A stretch of DNA of 64,000 bases from Asterella californica. Taxonomy: Eukaryota > Streptophyta > Marchantiopsida > Marchantiales > Aytoniaceae. A model generated the notes under the pieces. That model was not told where the DNA came from and searched no databases. It saw only the letters and a program-made list of their open reading frames with translations. Numbering within the stretch: position 1 is the first letter of the stretch; the number at the start of each line of letters is the position of its first letter. The stretch is taken from positions 3,570,501 to 3,634,500 of the forward strand of contig JAYKYS010000001.1 of assembly GCA_036924285.1 (NCBI GenBank). Reading direction: 5' to 3'. Shown in pieces: positions 24,865 to 36,307 of this stretch. Position numbers and translations under genes: made by a program.

Positions 24865-27800
24865 ATGGCAGAGACTGTCAATGATTGTTCTTCATCGACC
24901 AGAGGTCGAGAGTACGGCCCGGGTGACTTTATCGAGGTTAATGGTGGCCTTGACTTGTTCCGCCATGCCTGGGTTACCGCACAGGTTGTATTTCTACTCA
25001 TTGCTACACATCATTCTGATACCAAGTAGATGTCCATAAAAGAAGTCGAATTTCTGCTCACTTTTCAGATTGTCTCATTTTTCATGGCTTGAACGCAGAT
25101 CATCAAGGTTCAGGAAATGCAGGGATTCTGGCGCTACTTCATATCTTATGACAGTTACAAAGATGCACGTGAGTAACTCAAATGTCACGGTTAATTCTAG
25201 TTGGTGCTAAAGCTTGAGTTATTCTGTCATCAGGAGTTAGTACCTAATAGTTTCTGTTGTGCAGCTGAGCACTGGCTAGCTTGTGAAGAACCAGGGTTCA
25301 GTCTACCCGAAGATGTTGACTACCCTCGCGGTGGTACTATTCGCCCAAGGCCACCGAAACAACTCGAACTGGCATTGCACGACAGAGATTCGAGTCTGAC
25401 TCCATTCAAGGAAGTAGGTGTCAGTGATACGGTGGATGCTGCCATCAACAATGCTTGGTATCCTGGCAGAATTGTCGAGATCATGGCTGAACATTCACTG
25501 GTAACTGGAAATTCATCAAATCCTATTTCGAAATGGTTTACGTGACAGCCTGTCTTGGTTTGGTTTTCATGCATATTGCAATTCAGATGTATTTGGGCAA
25601 CATAGTATTTGATGGATTCACCCCCTGCAGATTGCCTTAGATGATGGCTCGGAGGTGACAATAAACTTGTCGAGACTAAGGAGACATGTAGACTGGACGG
25701 GAGAAGACTGGTCTCTACCTGGGCATGAAATAACTTTTGTATGTGCTATCCTCACTGTTAAATGTTCCCACCGCATGTTAGTTTCCGTCCTGATCAATCA
25801 GCATTGGTATCACAGTGGATGTTAAACTTCGATCTAGTTTCTAGCCCACGGTTGCTGGTCCAGGTCAAGTGCACGTAAAAATTTGGATGTGTGAATCTTG
25901 TTGGGATTACCTGTTGTTAAATTACCTCTGACGCATTGCATTTGGAGTGCAGACTCTTATCGTGGAAGAAGATTCAAAGGTGACATTCCGACCGTATGTT
26001 GGTGAAGGGTTGCTAAGTCCCAACAGGCACATGGTTACTCGTTTGACAAAGGATATGACAACACAAATGCCTTCGTTTGCTAGAGCCCTCGTGCCACGAT
26101 GTCTGGGTCCAGCTGGCAAATTGGTGAGTGCACAACCTTGCAAATGTTAGATTGCTTCATGATTAGTATAGATGCTCGGTATTCCTGAGCAAATTGCTAA
26201 CTGATATCTTATTTCTAACCGCCTGATGTTTGTTTTGCAGTCATTTCCGGTGATGTTTATGAAGCAGTTTATTAAGGGCAGAGAAGGAGTCGCAACTCTG
26301 GAGGATGTTAAAGGGGACACTTGGGAGGTTGAATGGGCGGCATGGGAACAGTCTGGTAGAAGGCTTGCTCTTACTCGTGGATGGCCTGAATTCGCCGAGT
26401 CCCACGGAGCTCAAATTGGTGATGTGCTGCTAATAGAAATCCTGTCTCGGGATCACTTTAAGGTCCGATTTATCACCGCCAAACTTAGGCGGGCAATCAG
26501 ATCTCGCTCTCGTTCGAAGCAGGTTCGCGATATAACCCTTCACAACCTTACACTGATAAGGGGACAGGGGATTTATGAATCTTCTTGAGTCACCTTGAGC
26601 ATAGATAGGTTGTCATTCAGGAAGGTGTTACAGAAGGTTGTAACTTGGAACCTCCTTCATGTTTCGTTCCTGGTACATGGAAACATGTACCCTGTACTCC
26701 ATATGCGTCAGAAACTGTGTTCACATTCGGCTTTTATGTTAACAGGCCAATCGAAGCGTCAAGGTACAAACCGAGAAGAGCAAGAGCGAAGATAATGGTT
26801 TGGTGAGGAAGAATCACGCTGAGATTTATCCTAGTAAGAAGCAAAATGGTGTGAGCCATTTACAAAACTTTGAAGGTGCTGGAGAAAAATCTCCAAGCCA
26901 GAGTACACAGACAGCAAGTACAACACTGGAGGAGTCGTCTGCATCTGATAAGACTGTGTATGATCAGGAAGGCAAATCAGGGAAGGAAGATGATTACGCG
27001 GAGTGGGACCTACAAAGATCATCCGGGTATCCTTCTTGGCCCTCTTTTCCACGGGGACATGGATCCACTTCAGAGATGGATTCACTTTCCCCTGTATCGT
27101 GGCAAAGAACCAATTTTAGGAAACATAGTATTCGTGGAGGGCAGGGCCCACTTCCCAGGGCTTCGATAATGAATGGCGGACAAGAAATTATGAGTTTAGC
27201 TTCAAAGCCCCTAAAGTCTGGCGCAGCTCTTCCATCAAGAGGACCAACCTCCGCCAGGTCTAGATTGCCAGGGATTGCGAGGGAAAATACTTTGACGAGT
27301 TTGTATTGCCAATCAACATACAGTAGATGTTCCCAGTACTGTGTTCAAGGTTACCAGTTCTGCTTGTTGCATATTCTGGAGGATCCTCTTGCCCCTTACA
27401 AACAGTGCGATTTCATTGAAGCTTCATCCAAAGATCGGTGCCGCTTCCCAGTGAACCTCCAGATTGATGATAACAGGTGAAAACCTCTACCGAGTAATTT
27501 CGTTCAATGCGTTTTTGGTACGAACTAGAAGTGTTCGTGTGTGCAACGTGTGTTGCTATTGGTGCTGCTCTGTAAATTTTTGTTTTTAGTAGACTTCCTT
27601 CCCTGGAGAACTTTGACAAACATTTTCCCAAACAAAAAGTTTTATTTGGGACTTCAGTTGCGTGTCTGCGGCTTGATGCAGAGCTTGACATATTCGTTCC
27701 TTTAATTTGATGGTTTTGTCGAGAAAGGTTGTATACACTGTAGTCCCTTTGAAACTTTTGTAGAAAGGTCTTTGTATGAGATTGGCACAATCGTTTGTCA

Positions 27801-30800
27801 CTGATCTGTCATTCTGCATATTTGTTAATTCGTCTCTGGGGTCTATTTTCACGGAATACCTTTAAGTGTCTGTAGGTAGTTCTTGCATTGCGCTGCTATC
27901 CACGTAGACCGAAATACAAATTTATATATCGATTCTACTAGTGTATGTGGATAGCTTTTGCATTTTGCTGCTATACGCACAGACCGTTATATATGTTAAT
28001 TCTGAGTTACGAGATCTCTCGACTGTTTGCAGGTTTTGCCAAATGCACAGCAGCAATCCTGGGTTTACTTTGAGTCCTCTAATGCTGAAGAAACAGCAGG
28101 GCGTAGATCGTCCTGCAATTGGAGAGTTTACACTTCTGGTTCTGGCTGCAACTGTGGCGAACGATGTGGAAGTGAAAGAACCACCTAAGATTATGCGGAC
28201 ACCGGAGGCCAACAATCACAACGAAGTGCGGAGTATTTCGGACGATCCAAAGCAGGTCGTCATCGACAATCGGAAGAAGTCATTACCTGCTGTACTTCCG
28301 GCTTCAGACAAAACTGGCAGAGCTAATGATGCCGGTACCATCATCACACCTGTGGATAAGGGCCGGGTTGTGGATGTTCAGTTGTTGTGCAGAGCTAGAA
28401 ATGCAGATGGAACTGTTGGTGAAGCTGGCGCACTGTCAAACTCCAGTCAGACCAGGAAAGAGGACTTAAACTGTGCAAAGAGACTTAAGTCTGATCATAC
28501 AGGTTTGCCTGGTAGCTCCGCGGACAAGAATGCTCCAATATATCAGCGGATTGCTGCAAACGGGGAACAAACCCCCGCTTCAAGAGGAAAACTTCCACTA
28601 ACAGTATCCGGAGCATCTGACGTGATAACAGTGGTACCTGGAGGAGGTAATACGAGTAGCAAATCTGCTCTAGATGGTTGTCTTCCCACAGCCAAGAAAC
28701 CTGTTGGCATTGAAAAAGTCTGCAGAAATAGCCCCCTGTTTGCACAAAGCAGTGCTGTGAAACGAAAATCTCCTTTGAACAACATACCTTGTCCTGTAGA
28801 AATTGGACAGATGGATTTCTCTCGGGTGGGGCTAAATTGTGCTCCATCCAAGCTTTCGTCTACCACTGCAGGCACTGGTGCGAAGGAGACTGTTGTGAAA
28901 AGTCCCTTGTGGTTCATTCGAAGTGTCGATCTCGGGGAGATGGATCTGACAAGAATGGGGCTTAAGTGTTCACTTGGAGAAACAAAGGCTACCTCAAGAG
29001 TAACCATGCCGAAGAGAAAACAGAAGGAAGATACGGCTGGACCCGACACAGCAAGCGATAAACTACCAGGAAAGAGGAGGTTCTTTTCTCAGTATGTTGG
29101 GGTCCGAAAGCGACCTTGGGGTGCATATGGAGCTGAAATACGTACTCCCGAAGGTAGACGCCTATGGCTTGGGACCTTCACTACGGAGGAGGCAGCTGCT
29201 CGAGCATATGATCATGCCGCGAGGTTATACCGTGGAGAGGGTGCAATGACCAACTTCAACTCCGTGGGATACCCGGTTGAACCCGGTGATGAGAAATCAG
29301 GCCTGAAGGAGGCTCCCAAGAAACGGAGATCTTCAAGCAACAAGCGGAAAGACGATGAAACGGCTTCCAGTGCAGTTGGTGAAGGCAAGAGGCTTAAGGT
29401 TCAGAAAGCAGAGGCACAGAGTGCCGGTTCTGGCACCCCACAAACTGAAAATTTTGTCAGTATAGAGGCGAGTGAAGCAGGAAGATTTGCAAACTTCCTA
29501 ATTGATCAAGGGAATCAAAATAGTGATGGTGGTACCTCAGATGCATCTCTGGCAGCTCAACAAGAGAAGGAGGGGACTACGTCATTGCAAAGTACAGACG
29601 AAGGCTCCTCTTTTGGACGTGCCCATGTCGTAGGAAACGTAGTAATAAGTGGACCAGCTGCAGGAGATCGTGGTACAATGACTCAGGTAGCGGGTGAGGA
29701 ACAGAAGAACATAGCCGAAGCAAAGGTAGCAAAACAAATGGAAATGGCAGAGGACCATACGGACACAAGCAAAACCGTTGGACAGCGCAAGGACGGTCAG
29801 CCTATCCAGCACAATACGCCGGTAGAATCCGTTCAAGCTGGTTTAAGTGGGGGAAATACAAGTTCTCGCACGAGTCGTCATAAGAAAAAGTTCAAGAAAA
29901 TCTCGTCAACCGTGGTTCATGACTTGGACAGCTCATCGGACTACTCGGCTGATGAACAGAAACAGTGCGGAGGAATTCCTGTGAAAGAGGAGGACGCATC
30001 TTTGTCAGGTGGAGATGAAAGTCCTCAGAGCGGATCATCGAGATTGGAGATGATGGAGGAGGAAGGTGTGCAGGTGTGCACAAATATTTCTGAGCCTCCT
30101 GTTGGAAACTTTGCTATTAGAGAATTGGTGTCTCCGGAGAAAGGTAGAAGGGAATTCAATTTCAGGGGTTTAAGGAGAGTGTCATCACCTAGATTTGAGC
30201 CCATTGAGAAGGAGAGTAACTTTACGGGTGTAAGAAAATCTGCATCAGGGAAATATGAAGCCAGTGTGTATGACAGGAATAAGAGAAAGAAGGTTTACGT
30301 CGGTATGTTCAGTTCTGATGTAGAAGCAGCACGTGCTCGGGATCAAAAAGCAATTGATATGGGAGCAGCTTCTACTTTGAACTTCCCTGACATGAAGAAA
30401 TTGCAGGCAAGGATGCAAGGAGATTCTCACGAGAAGATATCAAGGAAAGGGAAGGCTAAGGATCTGGCGCAGTGGTTCACCAAGCAGCGTCTAGGCCCAG
30501 GTAAAGGCTCAAAAGATAGCAGTCAATGTAAAACCATCAAAGATGATTCATCTGACGTCCCCGATATGGAGACGAGTACGGGCAAGAGCAGCAAGCCACC
30601 GTCGCCTCGAGTGGAGAAGATGCAGCCTCGCAAAGATGAAGGGCGAGGGTCAGAGAAGAACAAAGGATTTTCAGAGGGGAAGAAAGTTGTGAGCATGGAT
30701 CAGCCACCAGTTGACAAGTCAAGCAAAGAGTCAAAATCTTCCAGCAAATCTGCGGGGAGTAAAAGTGTTCCAGCGGAACCTTCAGTTCCAGGCGCAAAAG

Positions 30801-33638
30801 GCCCTGCAAAAAGGGTTGTAGCCGGACATGCGGAATTCGAGCAAGAACAAGCTGCAACGAGGAAGAAAGGCAATTCTAGTGCCAGCAGGTCGAACAAGAA
30901 GCCTTCTCCGGCAGCCGGGGAGGCGTCTAAACCACAGCAAGAGACGGGTGAACCACATCCGCCTGTAAAGAGAGCTCCAAGAGGAGATTTCCTCTCAAGA
31001 ATAGGAGCTGATTGCTACATTGAATCGGAGTATGCTCGTGTATACAAGACAACCTCGAAACGAAGGGCGATGCTTGACAAAAGTGGGACAAATCAGGCTG
31101 CAGCTGCCGCAGCAGCAGCTGCAGCAGCTTCTGATAAGGACTCAACAGAGCAGTCAAAAGGTTCGTCGCAAAGGAGTATACCTCATCATTCCAAGGGGAA
31201 CCCTACAACTACTGGTGTTTCTACACCGAGCAAACATAAGAAAGATGAGCAAGCTGATGGTGATTCTGTATACAACGAAACTGAGGAAAACCTGAAGTCA
31301 GAAGGAGGTAACGGTTCTGGAACGAAGTCCAAGCGGAAGGAGGCTGAAACTTCTGGTCTGAACAACCACTCCAAGTCTGGCAAGAAGAAGTTGCTGGAAA
31401 GAACTTCGTATCTAGGTGTACAGTCAACACCGAGCGGTCGCTTTAAAGCCAAAATCTATTTGCCCAAGGTCAAAAAGCACCTGTATGTTGGCATGTATGA
31501 TTCTGCTGAAGTGGCAGCTCGAGCTTACGATGAGGTGGCATTCACGAAGCGAGGTGAGTGTGTAAGGCTCAACTTTCCAGAGGAGTTGCCTCTTCTCAGA
31601 GCTCGACTGAAAGAGGCTGCTAATGAAGAGACTGGCAAGCCGAAGAAGGAAAAGGTGTCACTGAAGAAGACTCTGATACAGCGAACGAACTTAGGGAGCT
31701 ATCAAGCCATGTTGTACGATCCAGGTGTGAAGTTGTTTAGGTTTCTCGGGGAGTTCGACTCCTTGGAGGAGGCAATGAGGGCTTGTGATGCTGCATATAA
31801 TCCTCAGTGCGGCGGTGCTCAGGCTGATGTTCGTAATGAAGATGATACTGACAACGAGAAACTCAACTCCACTCCAGAGAAGCGGTCGAGAACCTCCTAC
31901 GGTGGAGCTTCGCCCAGGTAGTAACTCCGTTCATCCTTTCACCATAGTTAGAAGTTACACAGCATACATTGCCTCTGTACTGAAGAACGGGATGCCTTTC
32001 TACAGGTAAGATAGTTGCATATTCTTGGGAGAAGTTGTATGTTTGTTACAAAAGTAGACTAGAGGTAAACCGTCGTGTCTGGATGTGTTTCTTGGTGGTT
32101 TCGAGACATTTTCGTCTTCCTTTCATGTTCATGATTCATGTGTCCCGATACAGGTTGTCTTAGTTAGTGTCTGCGTCGTATTGCTCCATTATCTTTTCCT
32201 ACCTACCTGAGATAAGCGTTAATCGTTGTTCTTTAGGTGGACAATTCGGTCAGTAAGGCCGAGTGAAGCTTCATCACAGCAAGAAGGAGGTGAGTCCATG
32301 AAAAAGCTTGCTTCAAAGGACTCTGAGCACGCTGAGTATAAAGGTGTATATTGCAGAGGATGCAAGTTCTCTGCCATATTCAGCAATCCAGATAATAAGA
32401 ATCTGCGATTCCTTGGAACTTACCAAACAGCACGTGAGGCAGCGTATGCCTATGACCAAGTCGCTCACAAGGAATTAGGAGATTCTGCTGTGTTGAACTT
32501 CTCCATGGATGAGTTTCCAAACCAAGTTGAAAATGGAGATGTTTACAGTAGGCAGGAATCAGATTCAGTGCGGAATGGAGACTTGAGCACTTTAGCAAGC
32601 TCGGCTCTGAAGAGAGAGGGCACAGATTCTGCACAGGGTGATGCCGTTGCAACCGATTTCCTCAAAGATCTGGGCATGAGGAAGAGCTTGCGACGGTACA
32701 AAGATTCTAAAACTGGTCACGACGGGGGAAGCAAAGTTTCAGCGGAAAAGCGCCGGATGGGCGTCAGGGAAGATGTGGAAAGCGCCAGAGAGAGCTCATG
32801 CGGTGATGATGACGAGTCAAACCACAGAGAGGGTGCGGATACAGGTTCTTTGCCTTGTACTAAAACGCACTGGTGTTTGGAAACTGAAGAATCAGGGAAG
32901 AAAATCAATGCATCCTATCATGATCCCGTGCAGAAGAAAAGCTTCAGCCTTGGTATATTTGATAGTTTCCAAGAAGCAGCAGCAGCTTTTGAGGAGAAGG
33001 TAAATGAGGAACTGCTGCTATCTAGAACTGCCTTGTCTGCGGCCGAGGTAAGAAAAGGATCTGGAAAGCAAATTGTCGAGCGTAAGGCTAGTGAGCCTGC
33101 TCTTATGGATAACCGCGTCTCGACATACGACCGAGATGGAACTTCATCCCATACACACCAGAATGCTGGCACAGGCTCAGGTGGTGAAGGTCCAGGGAGT
33201 GTTTTAGAATCGGATGCAGGTGATGATGCCCCGGAGGTAGCGTTGACCATGCTTTCATGGGCCAATAGCCAGATCGGTCCGTCATCTTCAACTGACGGAA
33301 AGAAAGGTCGCAAGCCCAGTCGTCCTCTTGATCAAGGCGATCCGGATGATCTAGCACTAGCTCTTGACAGGCGTCCCGCCGTCCTGGCAGTTAAGGCTCC
33401 CGAGAAGACATGTAAGTTAACCTTTTCAGCATTTGCAAGATTCCCTCTCGCTATTGGTCCTGATGTCGTACATTTACTGGGCAGTTGTGTAACCTTCTTG
33501 TTCTTGGGAGCGTTAGCAGACCACGCCGTCACAAGGTTCATTGGAGGAGATGCAAGTCTCTTGCACTTTGAGGAGTTTGCCGCTTGACGCATACTGATTC
33601 TTTTGTTGTACGCTGTCTCTGCAGGGTTGAGCCTATAA
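24865..33638 (+). CDS. Giant Agenet-B3-C3Hc3H-multiAP2 putative chromatin/transcription factor
   Basis: Ten exons: 24865-24984, 25099-25168, 25265-25500, 25631-25738, 25953-26123, 26241-26522, 26746-27476, 28033-31917, 32237-33411, 33625-33638. All introns are GT-AG and every junction keeps one frame, giving 2,263 residues. Domains: tandem Agenet about 17-169; B3 about 217-313; C3Hc3H finger 515-578; AP2-like modules near 926-983 (canonical), 1302-1359, 1697-1757, 1790-1835, 1901-1957 and 2078-2130. Between them are long Lys/Ser/Glu-rich, presumably disordered linkers and an alanine run of 11-12 (31097-31130). Agenet domains bind histone tails in known proteins; B3 and AP2 bind DNA. I infer a nuclear chromatin-linked regulator. 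The start is the first ATG after an in-frame stop. The C-terminus (exon 10 adds only WLSL) is least certain. RAV proteins also pair AP2 with B3, but in the opposite order and far shorter. Confidence 0.82.
24913..25711 (+). other. Tandem Agenet/Tudor-like domain (exons 1-4)
   Basis: Unit 1 begins YGPGDFIEV and has the aromatic AWVTAQ segment, a FWRYFISYD strand and the family-typical linker RPRPP at residues 90-94. Unit 2 has [19 protein letters not shown] and the terminal SRLRRHVDW. Both match the usual Agenet pattern (GD-x-VEV, then a Trp before a Gly/Ala-x-V strand, then an LR...W end). The units are spread over four small exons whose phases join exactly. Plant Agenet pairs are known readers of modified histone tails, but which mark this one would read cannot be told from sequence. 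Confidence 0.8.
26067..26474 (+). other. B3 DNA-binding domain (exons 5-6)
   Basis: Residues about 217-313. The start [12 protein letters not shown] fits the first B3 strand. [11 protein letters not shown] occupies the position of the usual P-x-x-F segment. [24 protein letters not shown] and [10 protein letters not shown] are the W-x-V, GW-x-x-F and GD-x-L hallmarks. The length of about 97 residues is normal for the family. An intron (26124-26240) splits the domain after GPAGKL. It looks closer to divergent REM-type B3 domains than to ARF or LAV types, but this is an impression without alignment. Confidence 0.85.
27301..28048 (+). other. C3Hc3H zinc finger split by an intron
   Basis: Ligands read C517-x6-C524-x10-C535-x2-H538 and C550-x10-C561-x13-C575-x2-H578, with the family-typical core [13 protein letters not shown]. 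This fits the double C3H 'potential DNA-binding' domain seen in KANSL2/INO80-associated proteins. The last Cys and His lie in exon 8, so the finger is complete only after removal of intron 27477-28032. Codon 573 (AG|G) is split by the junction. This completion strongly supports joining the B3 part and the AP2 part into a single gene. C528 is an extra cysteine. Confidence 0.85.
29090..29262 (+). other. Canonical AP2/ERF domain (module 1)
   Basis: Residues about 926-983. It contains the [17 protein letters not shown] start, [19 protein letters not shown] core and ending NFN expected of an ERF/DREB-type AP2 domain. The DNA-contacting Arg and Trp residues of the beta sheet are all present. It is preceded by a basic stretch (PGKRRFF) and followed by a [15 protein letters not shown] nuclear localisation-like run. 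This is the only one of the six modules likely to bind GCC-box-like DNA in the standard way. Confidence 0.93.
30218..31818 (+). other. Divergent AP2-like modules 2, 3 and 4 (exon 8)
   Basis: Module 2 (30218-30390) has [19 protein letters not shown] and [17 protein letters not shown], ending LNFP. Module 3 (31403-31584) has [19 protein letters not shown] and [20 protein letters not shown], ending LNFPEE. Module 4 (31683-31818) keeps only [30 protein letters not shown] and no NFP end. All retain the (Y/F)(V/L)G-x-(F/Y)-x-S-x-x-E-A helix start but lack the RPWG-x-x-x-AEIR DNA-contact pattern. The fold is probably kept while standard DNA contacts are lost. Confidence 0.75.
32334..33022 (+). other. 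Divergent AP2-like modules 5 and 6 (exon 9)
   Basis: Module 5 (32334-32503) reads [16 protein letters not shown], then [20 protein letters not shown] and VLNFS. Module 6 (about 32865-33022) reads [20 protein letters not shown] and [20 protein letters not shown], the most eroded of the set. The exon joins exon 8 in frame (AG|G at residue 1868). Together with modules 2-4 they suggest repeated in-gene duplication of an AP2 unit. Confidence 0.65.
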
Positions 33639-35780
33639 GAGAATGTACAGTGAAACAGCCCAGACAACGCATTTTCCGTAACTCACGCAAGCTTCATTAG
33701 AGTCAAGCTGATTACTCATTTATAGTCTTCCGAAGAACAGGTGTTTGGGGTTGCGAAACTCTAGTTCTGCTACCCGTAGGATACAGTGGAGAGCAGTTGG
33801 AGCAGTGGTACTGGACGTGTATAAATCTGCAGTACCGCAGTCTCTCGTCAAGCTCTTGTACTTTTGTATAGGAATCACATTACAACAGGCGTAAACCCAG
33901 GGCTTTTGGCCCTTGTCATGAAGGTATCACAGCTGGAGTCGCAGTTTTTGTAGTGACCCGGAGAAGGGTTTTCCTCCATTTCTTGGTCTACTTGCACCAC
34001 GCGTCCATCTGTACTCTTGGGCGCAGGTTCTGTAGTTGAAAAGCTTCTTCAATTATTTGTAAGTTAGATGCTGTCTGAATCTTCCATCAGAAAGGGAAAC
34101 AGTAATAGGCCGTACCCATAATCATAGTACCTGTTAGTCGTGCCCCACCCTTAAATGGGTTGGTTTAATGGTCCCATGCGTATAGTAGGCAATTCACAAA
34201 TTCCTGCGTTCAATTTAAGTTGATGGATGAAATGGACCATTCTTTTGCAGTCTCCTGTTGAGCTTGGTTCTTGACCTTCGGAGATCCGACTTTGCTACTG
34301 TTGCTAGAACCACACATCTGACTTTGTATCCAGATGATGAAGCATAATGAAATTACTCGATACTAATACACCTGTCCTTCGCAGTCTTGCACATGAGGAT
34401 GGTTTTCCTGGTTGTCTCTTTCTCAGGTTCGGGAGAATCTGGGAGCAAATAAGGGCTTATTTGGTCGCAAGCAGAGAATACGTCCATTGGATTTGATCGT
34501 CCATGGGGAGCAGATGCAGGGGAAGGTAAATTCGGACAGCTAGTTTCTGGCCGAATCTGTTACGAAGGGTGGGAGTATAGCACCTCGGACAAACTGCCGA
34601 AACCTCAGACAGCTAGCCGGACGTAAAGTCCGAGCGAATTCTGATACTTTGCCGACTCGGACGAAGAATCTGGTCAACTTCGATACAAAATTTGACCTTG
34701 AGCACCACGAGGCTCGAACAAACTGACGTATTCGAGGACAACTACCGTAGTCTCCAGTAGAATCTGTGGCGATGTCTTGAAATTTGGCGTCCCAAGCGAA
34801 CAGGCGTAAGAGCATCTCCACCCGAACACTATAAACCTCCCGGGAAGGTCCAGTTCCCAGTCTCCTTGAAACAAAGGAAGGAGCTTCATGCCACGCGTCT
34901 TGTCTTCATTTGTCCGGAATCTAGAGCGGATGTTTACCAGAACGCCAAAAAGACGACTTGTTACCGGAATTGTTACAGTGCCGGGGCATTTACAGTGTTC
35001 CGGTGGAGATGCTAAAACACAAGTAAGAGTAAGCCCGGATAGCCGCGTACGGAGTCTGATTCTAAAACCAAGTCGAAAGCCCGTCACCTCGAATGCACTC
35101 CCATGTATCGGGCATTCCAGGTGATCCCCGATCTGGCTGCGAATCCGTTTGATTATCCAAACTCAGTTTTATGAATTTCGTGGATCGTTTTGGTATTTCA
35201 GTTATGTTTCAGAATTGTTCAGTGTAGATTCCTGCTGCTTTCCCGGCATAAACAGTAGATATTAATATGAATGGGTTTTCAACTTTCTAGAAGCACTGGG
35301 TTTAAGCGTTTCGGTTCCGTGGTCTTTAAAGAGAATCTAAAAGTAATTTGACGATCATTATTTTTCAGTCGTGGTAATGGATAATAGAATTTTTATTGTA
35401 ATATTAAGTTATATACATTATAATCAAATAAAATTTATTAATAAAAACTTACATTTGAAATATGAACAATTTAGTTCGATTCAACTTCTTAGAAAATACT
35501 TTAGGTCAAAAACAGTTTTGATTCAAAGATTTTTCAAAATAATTTAATCCATAAACAATTTAGTTCAGAACGATTTGATCTTGGTTCAGTTCAGTTCCAT
35601 GAACCGGGGCGACTACTAGTTTATTCATAAGACTTCCTGCGTAACTAGAGAGGGCTGAGGTGGCTTGTAAAAGGTAAAGTTGTTAACTTGACCGCTTTAT
35701 CCCTTCAAGGGGCATTGGACTGTCCTTTGAGGGTAACCACAACGTATTCGGACCAGATTGTACATACAGCGACTTTTTGC
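33639..35780 (+). other. 3' flank of the multi-domain gene, with a candidate extra exon
   Basis: After the predicted stop there is no long credible frame. One 99-nt segment (34427-34525) is flanked by TTTCTCAG and GTAAAT and is open as 33 codons in phase 0 (starts VRENLGANKGLFGRKQ). It could be an alternative terminal or cassette exon, because a strong GAG|GTAAGA donor at 33047/33048 in exon 9 is also in phase 0. Between 35.34 and 35.62 kb the sequence becomes AT-rich and ends in a GGTTCAGTTCAGTTCC-like run, perhaps a decayed small transposon. Confidence 0.35.
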
Positions 35781-35790
35781 ACTTCCAATC

Positions 35791-35862
35791 AGGAACAGAC
35801 GGATTTGAACCCCAGGCCTTTCGCTTAGAGGTCTGAGACCCAACCAATTCAGCTATCGATCT
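35791..35862 (-). pseudogene. Degenerate tRNA-like sequence
   Basis: Read on the minus strand, a D-arm-like TAGCTGAATTGGTT and a T-arm-like GGTTCAAATCC occur at normal tRNA spacing within 72 nt, with a candidate UAA-containing anticodon loop. The acceptor stem does not pair and the T stem carries mismatches, so this is unlikely to be a working tRNA. It may be a pseudogene or the head of a tRNA-derived SINE. Confidence 0.35.
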
Positions 35863-36307
35863 TCAGTAGAATGACACCTTCCGCTGAGTCGAAGAGCGAA
35901 CTCTCCAAGCTCTAGCGTAGATTTATGACGAGTCTCTAGGTGGGACGAGCATCAAGCCCACCCATCTGCAACCGACTAGGAGCCCGCCCGCTCCAAGTTT
36001 GACTGTGGGAGTTCTTGGAACGAAACCTCCTAGGAAGAATCTGCCCCTTCGCCCTCTGGATGTTGGGAGCCTGGGGGACACAGAATCAGCTCTCGGGGCT
36101 AACCGGCATTCTTTGTATTTTCAATCGGCTGGAATTCTGAAAAGTCGGGTTGAAATAGTGTCAAGTAAGATTTTTTGCCAGTTAAAGTTTTACAAAACGA
36201 CAAGTTATCTGTTAACAAAAAAGAAAGACTAATAAATGATTGAGAAAAACCAGTTCCCGTTCATTTCCGTCGGATTACTTTTGGTTCTCAAAACTTTTTA
36301 CCCCGAG

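Noticed and set aside
26800..27480. Treating the zinc-finger exon as a separate gene ending at the TGA 27478-27480
   Set aside because: The finger lacks its last two ligands unless spliced to 28033, and the splice restores the frame exactly, so an independent gene is unlikely.
31930..32009. A possible extra micro-exon between exons 8 and 9 (CATACATTGCC... ending CTACAG|GTAAGA)
   Set aside because: Direct joining of 31917 to 32237 already keeps the frame. Including the micro-exon would leave phase 0 before an exon that needs phase 2.
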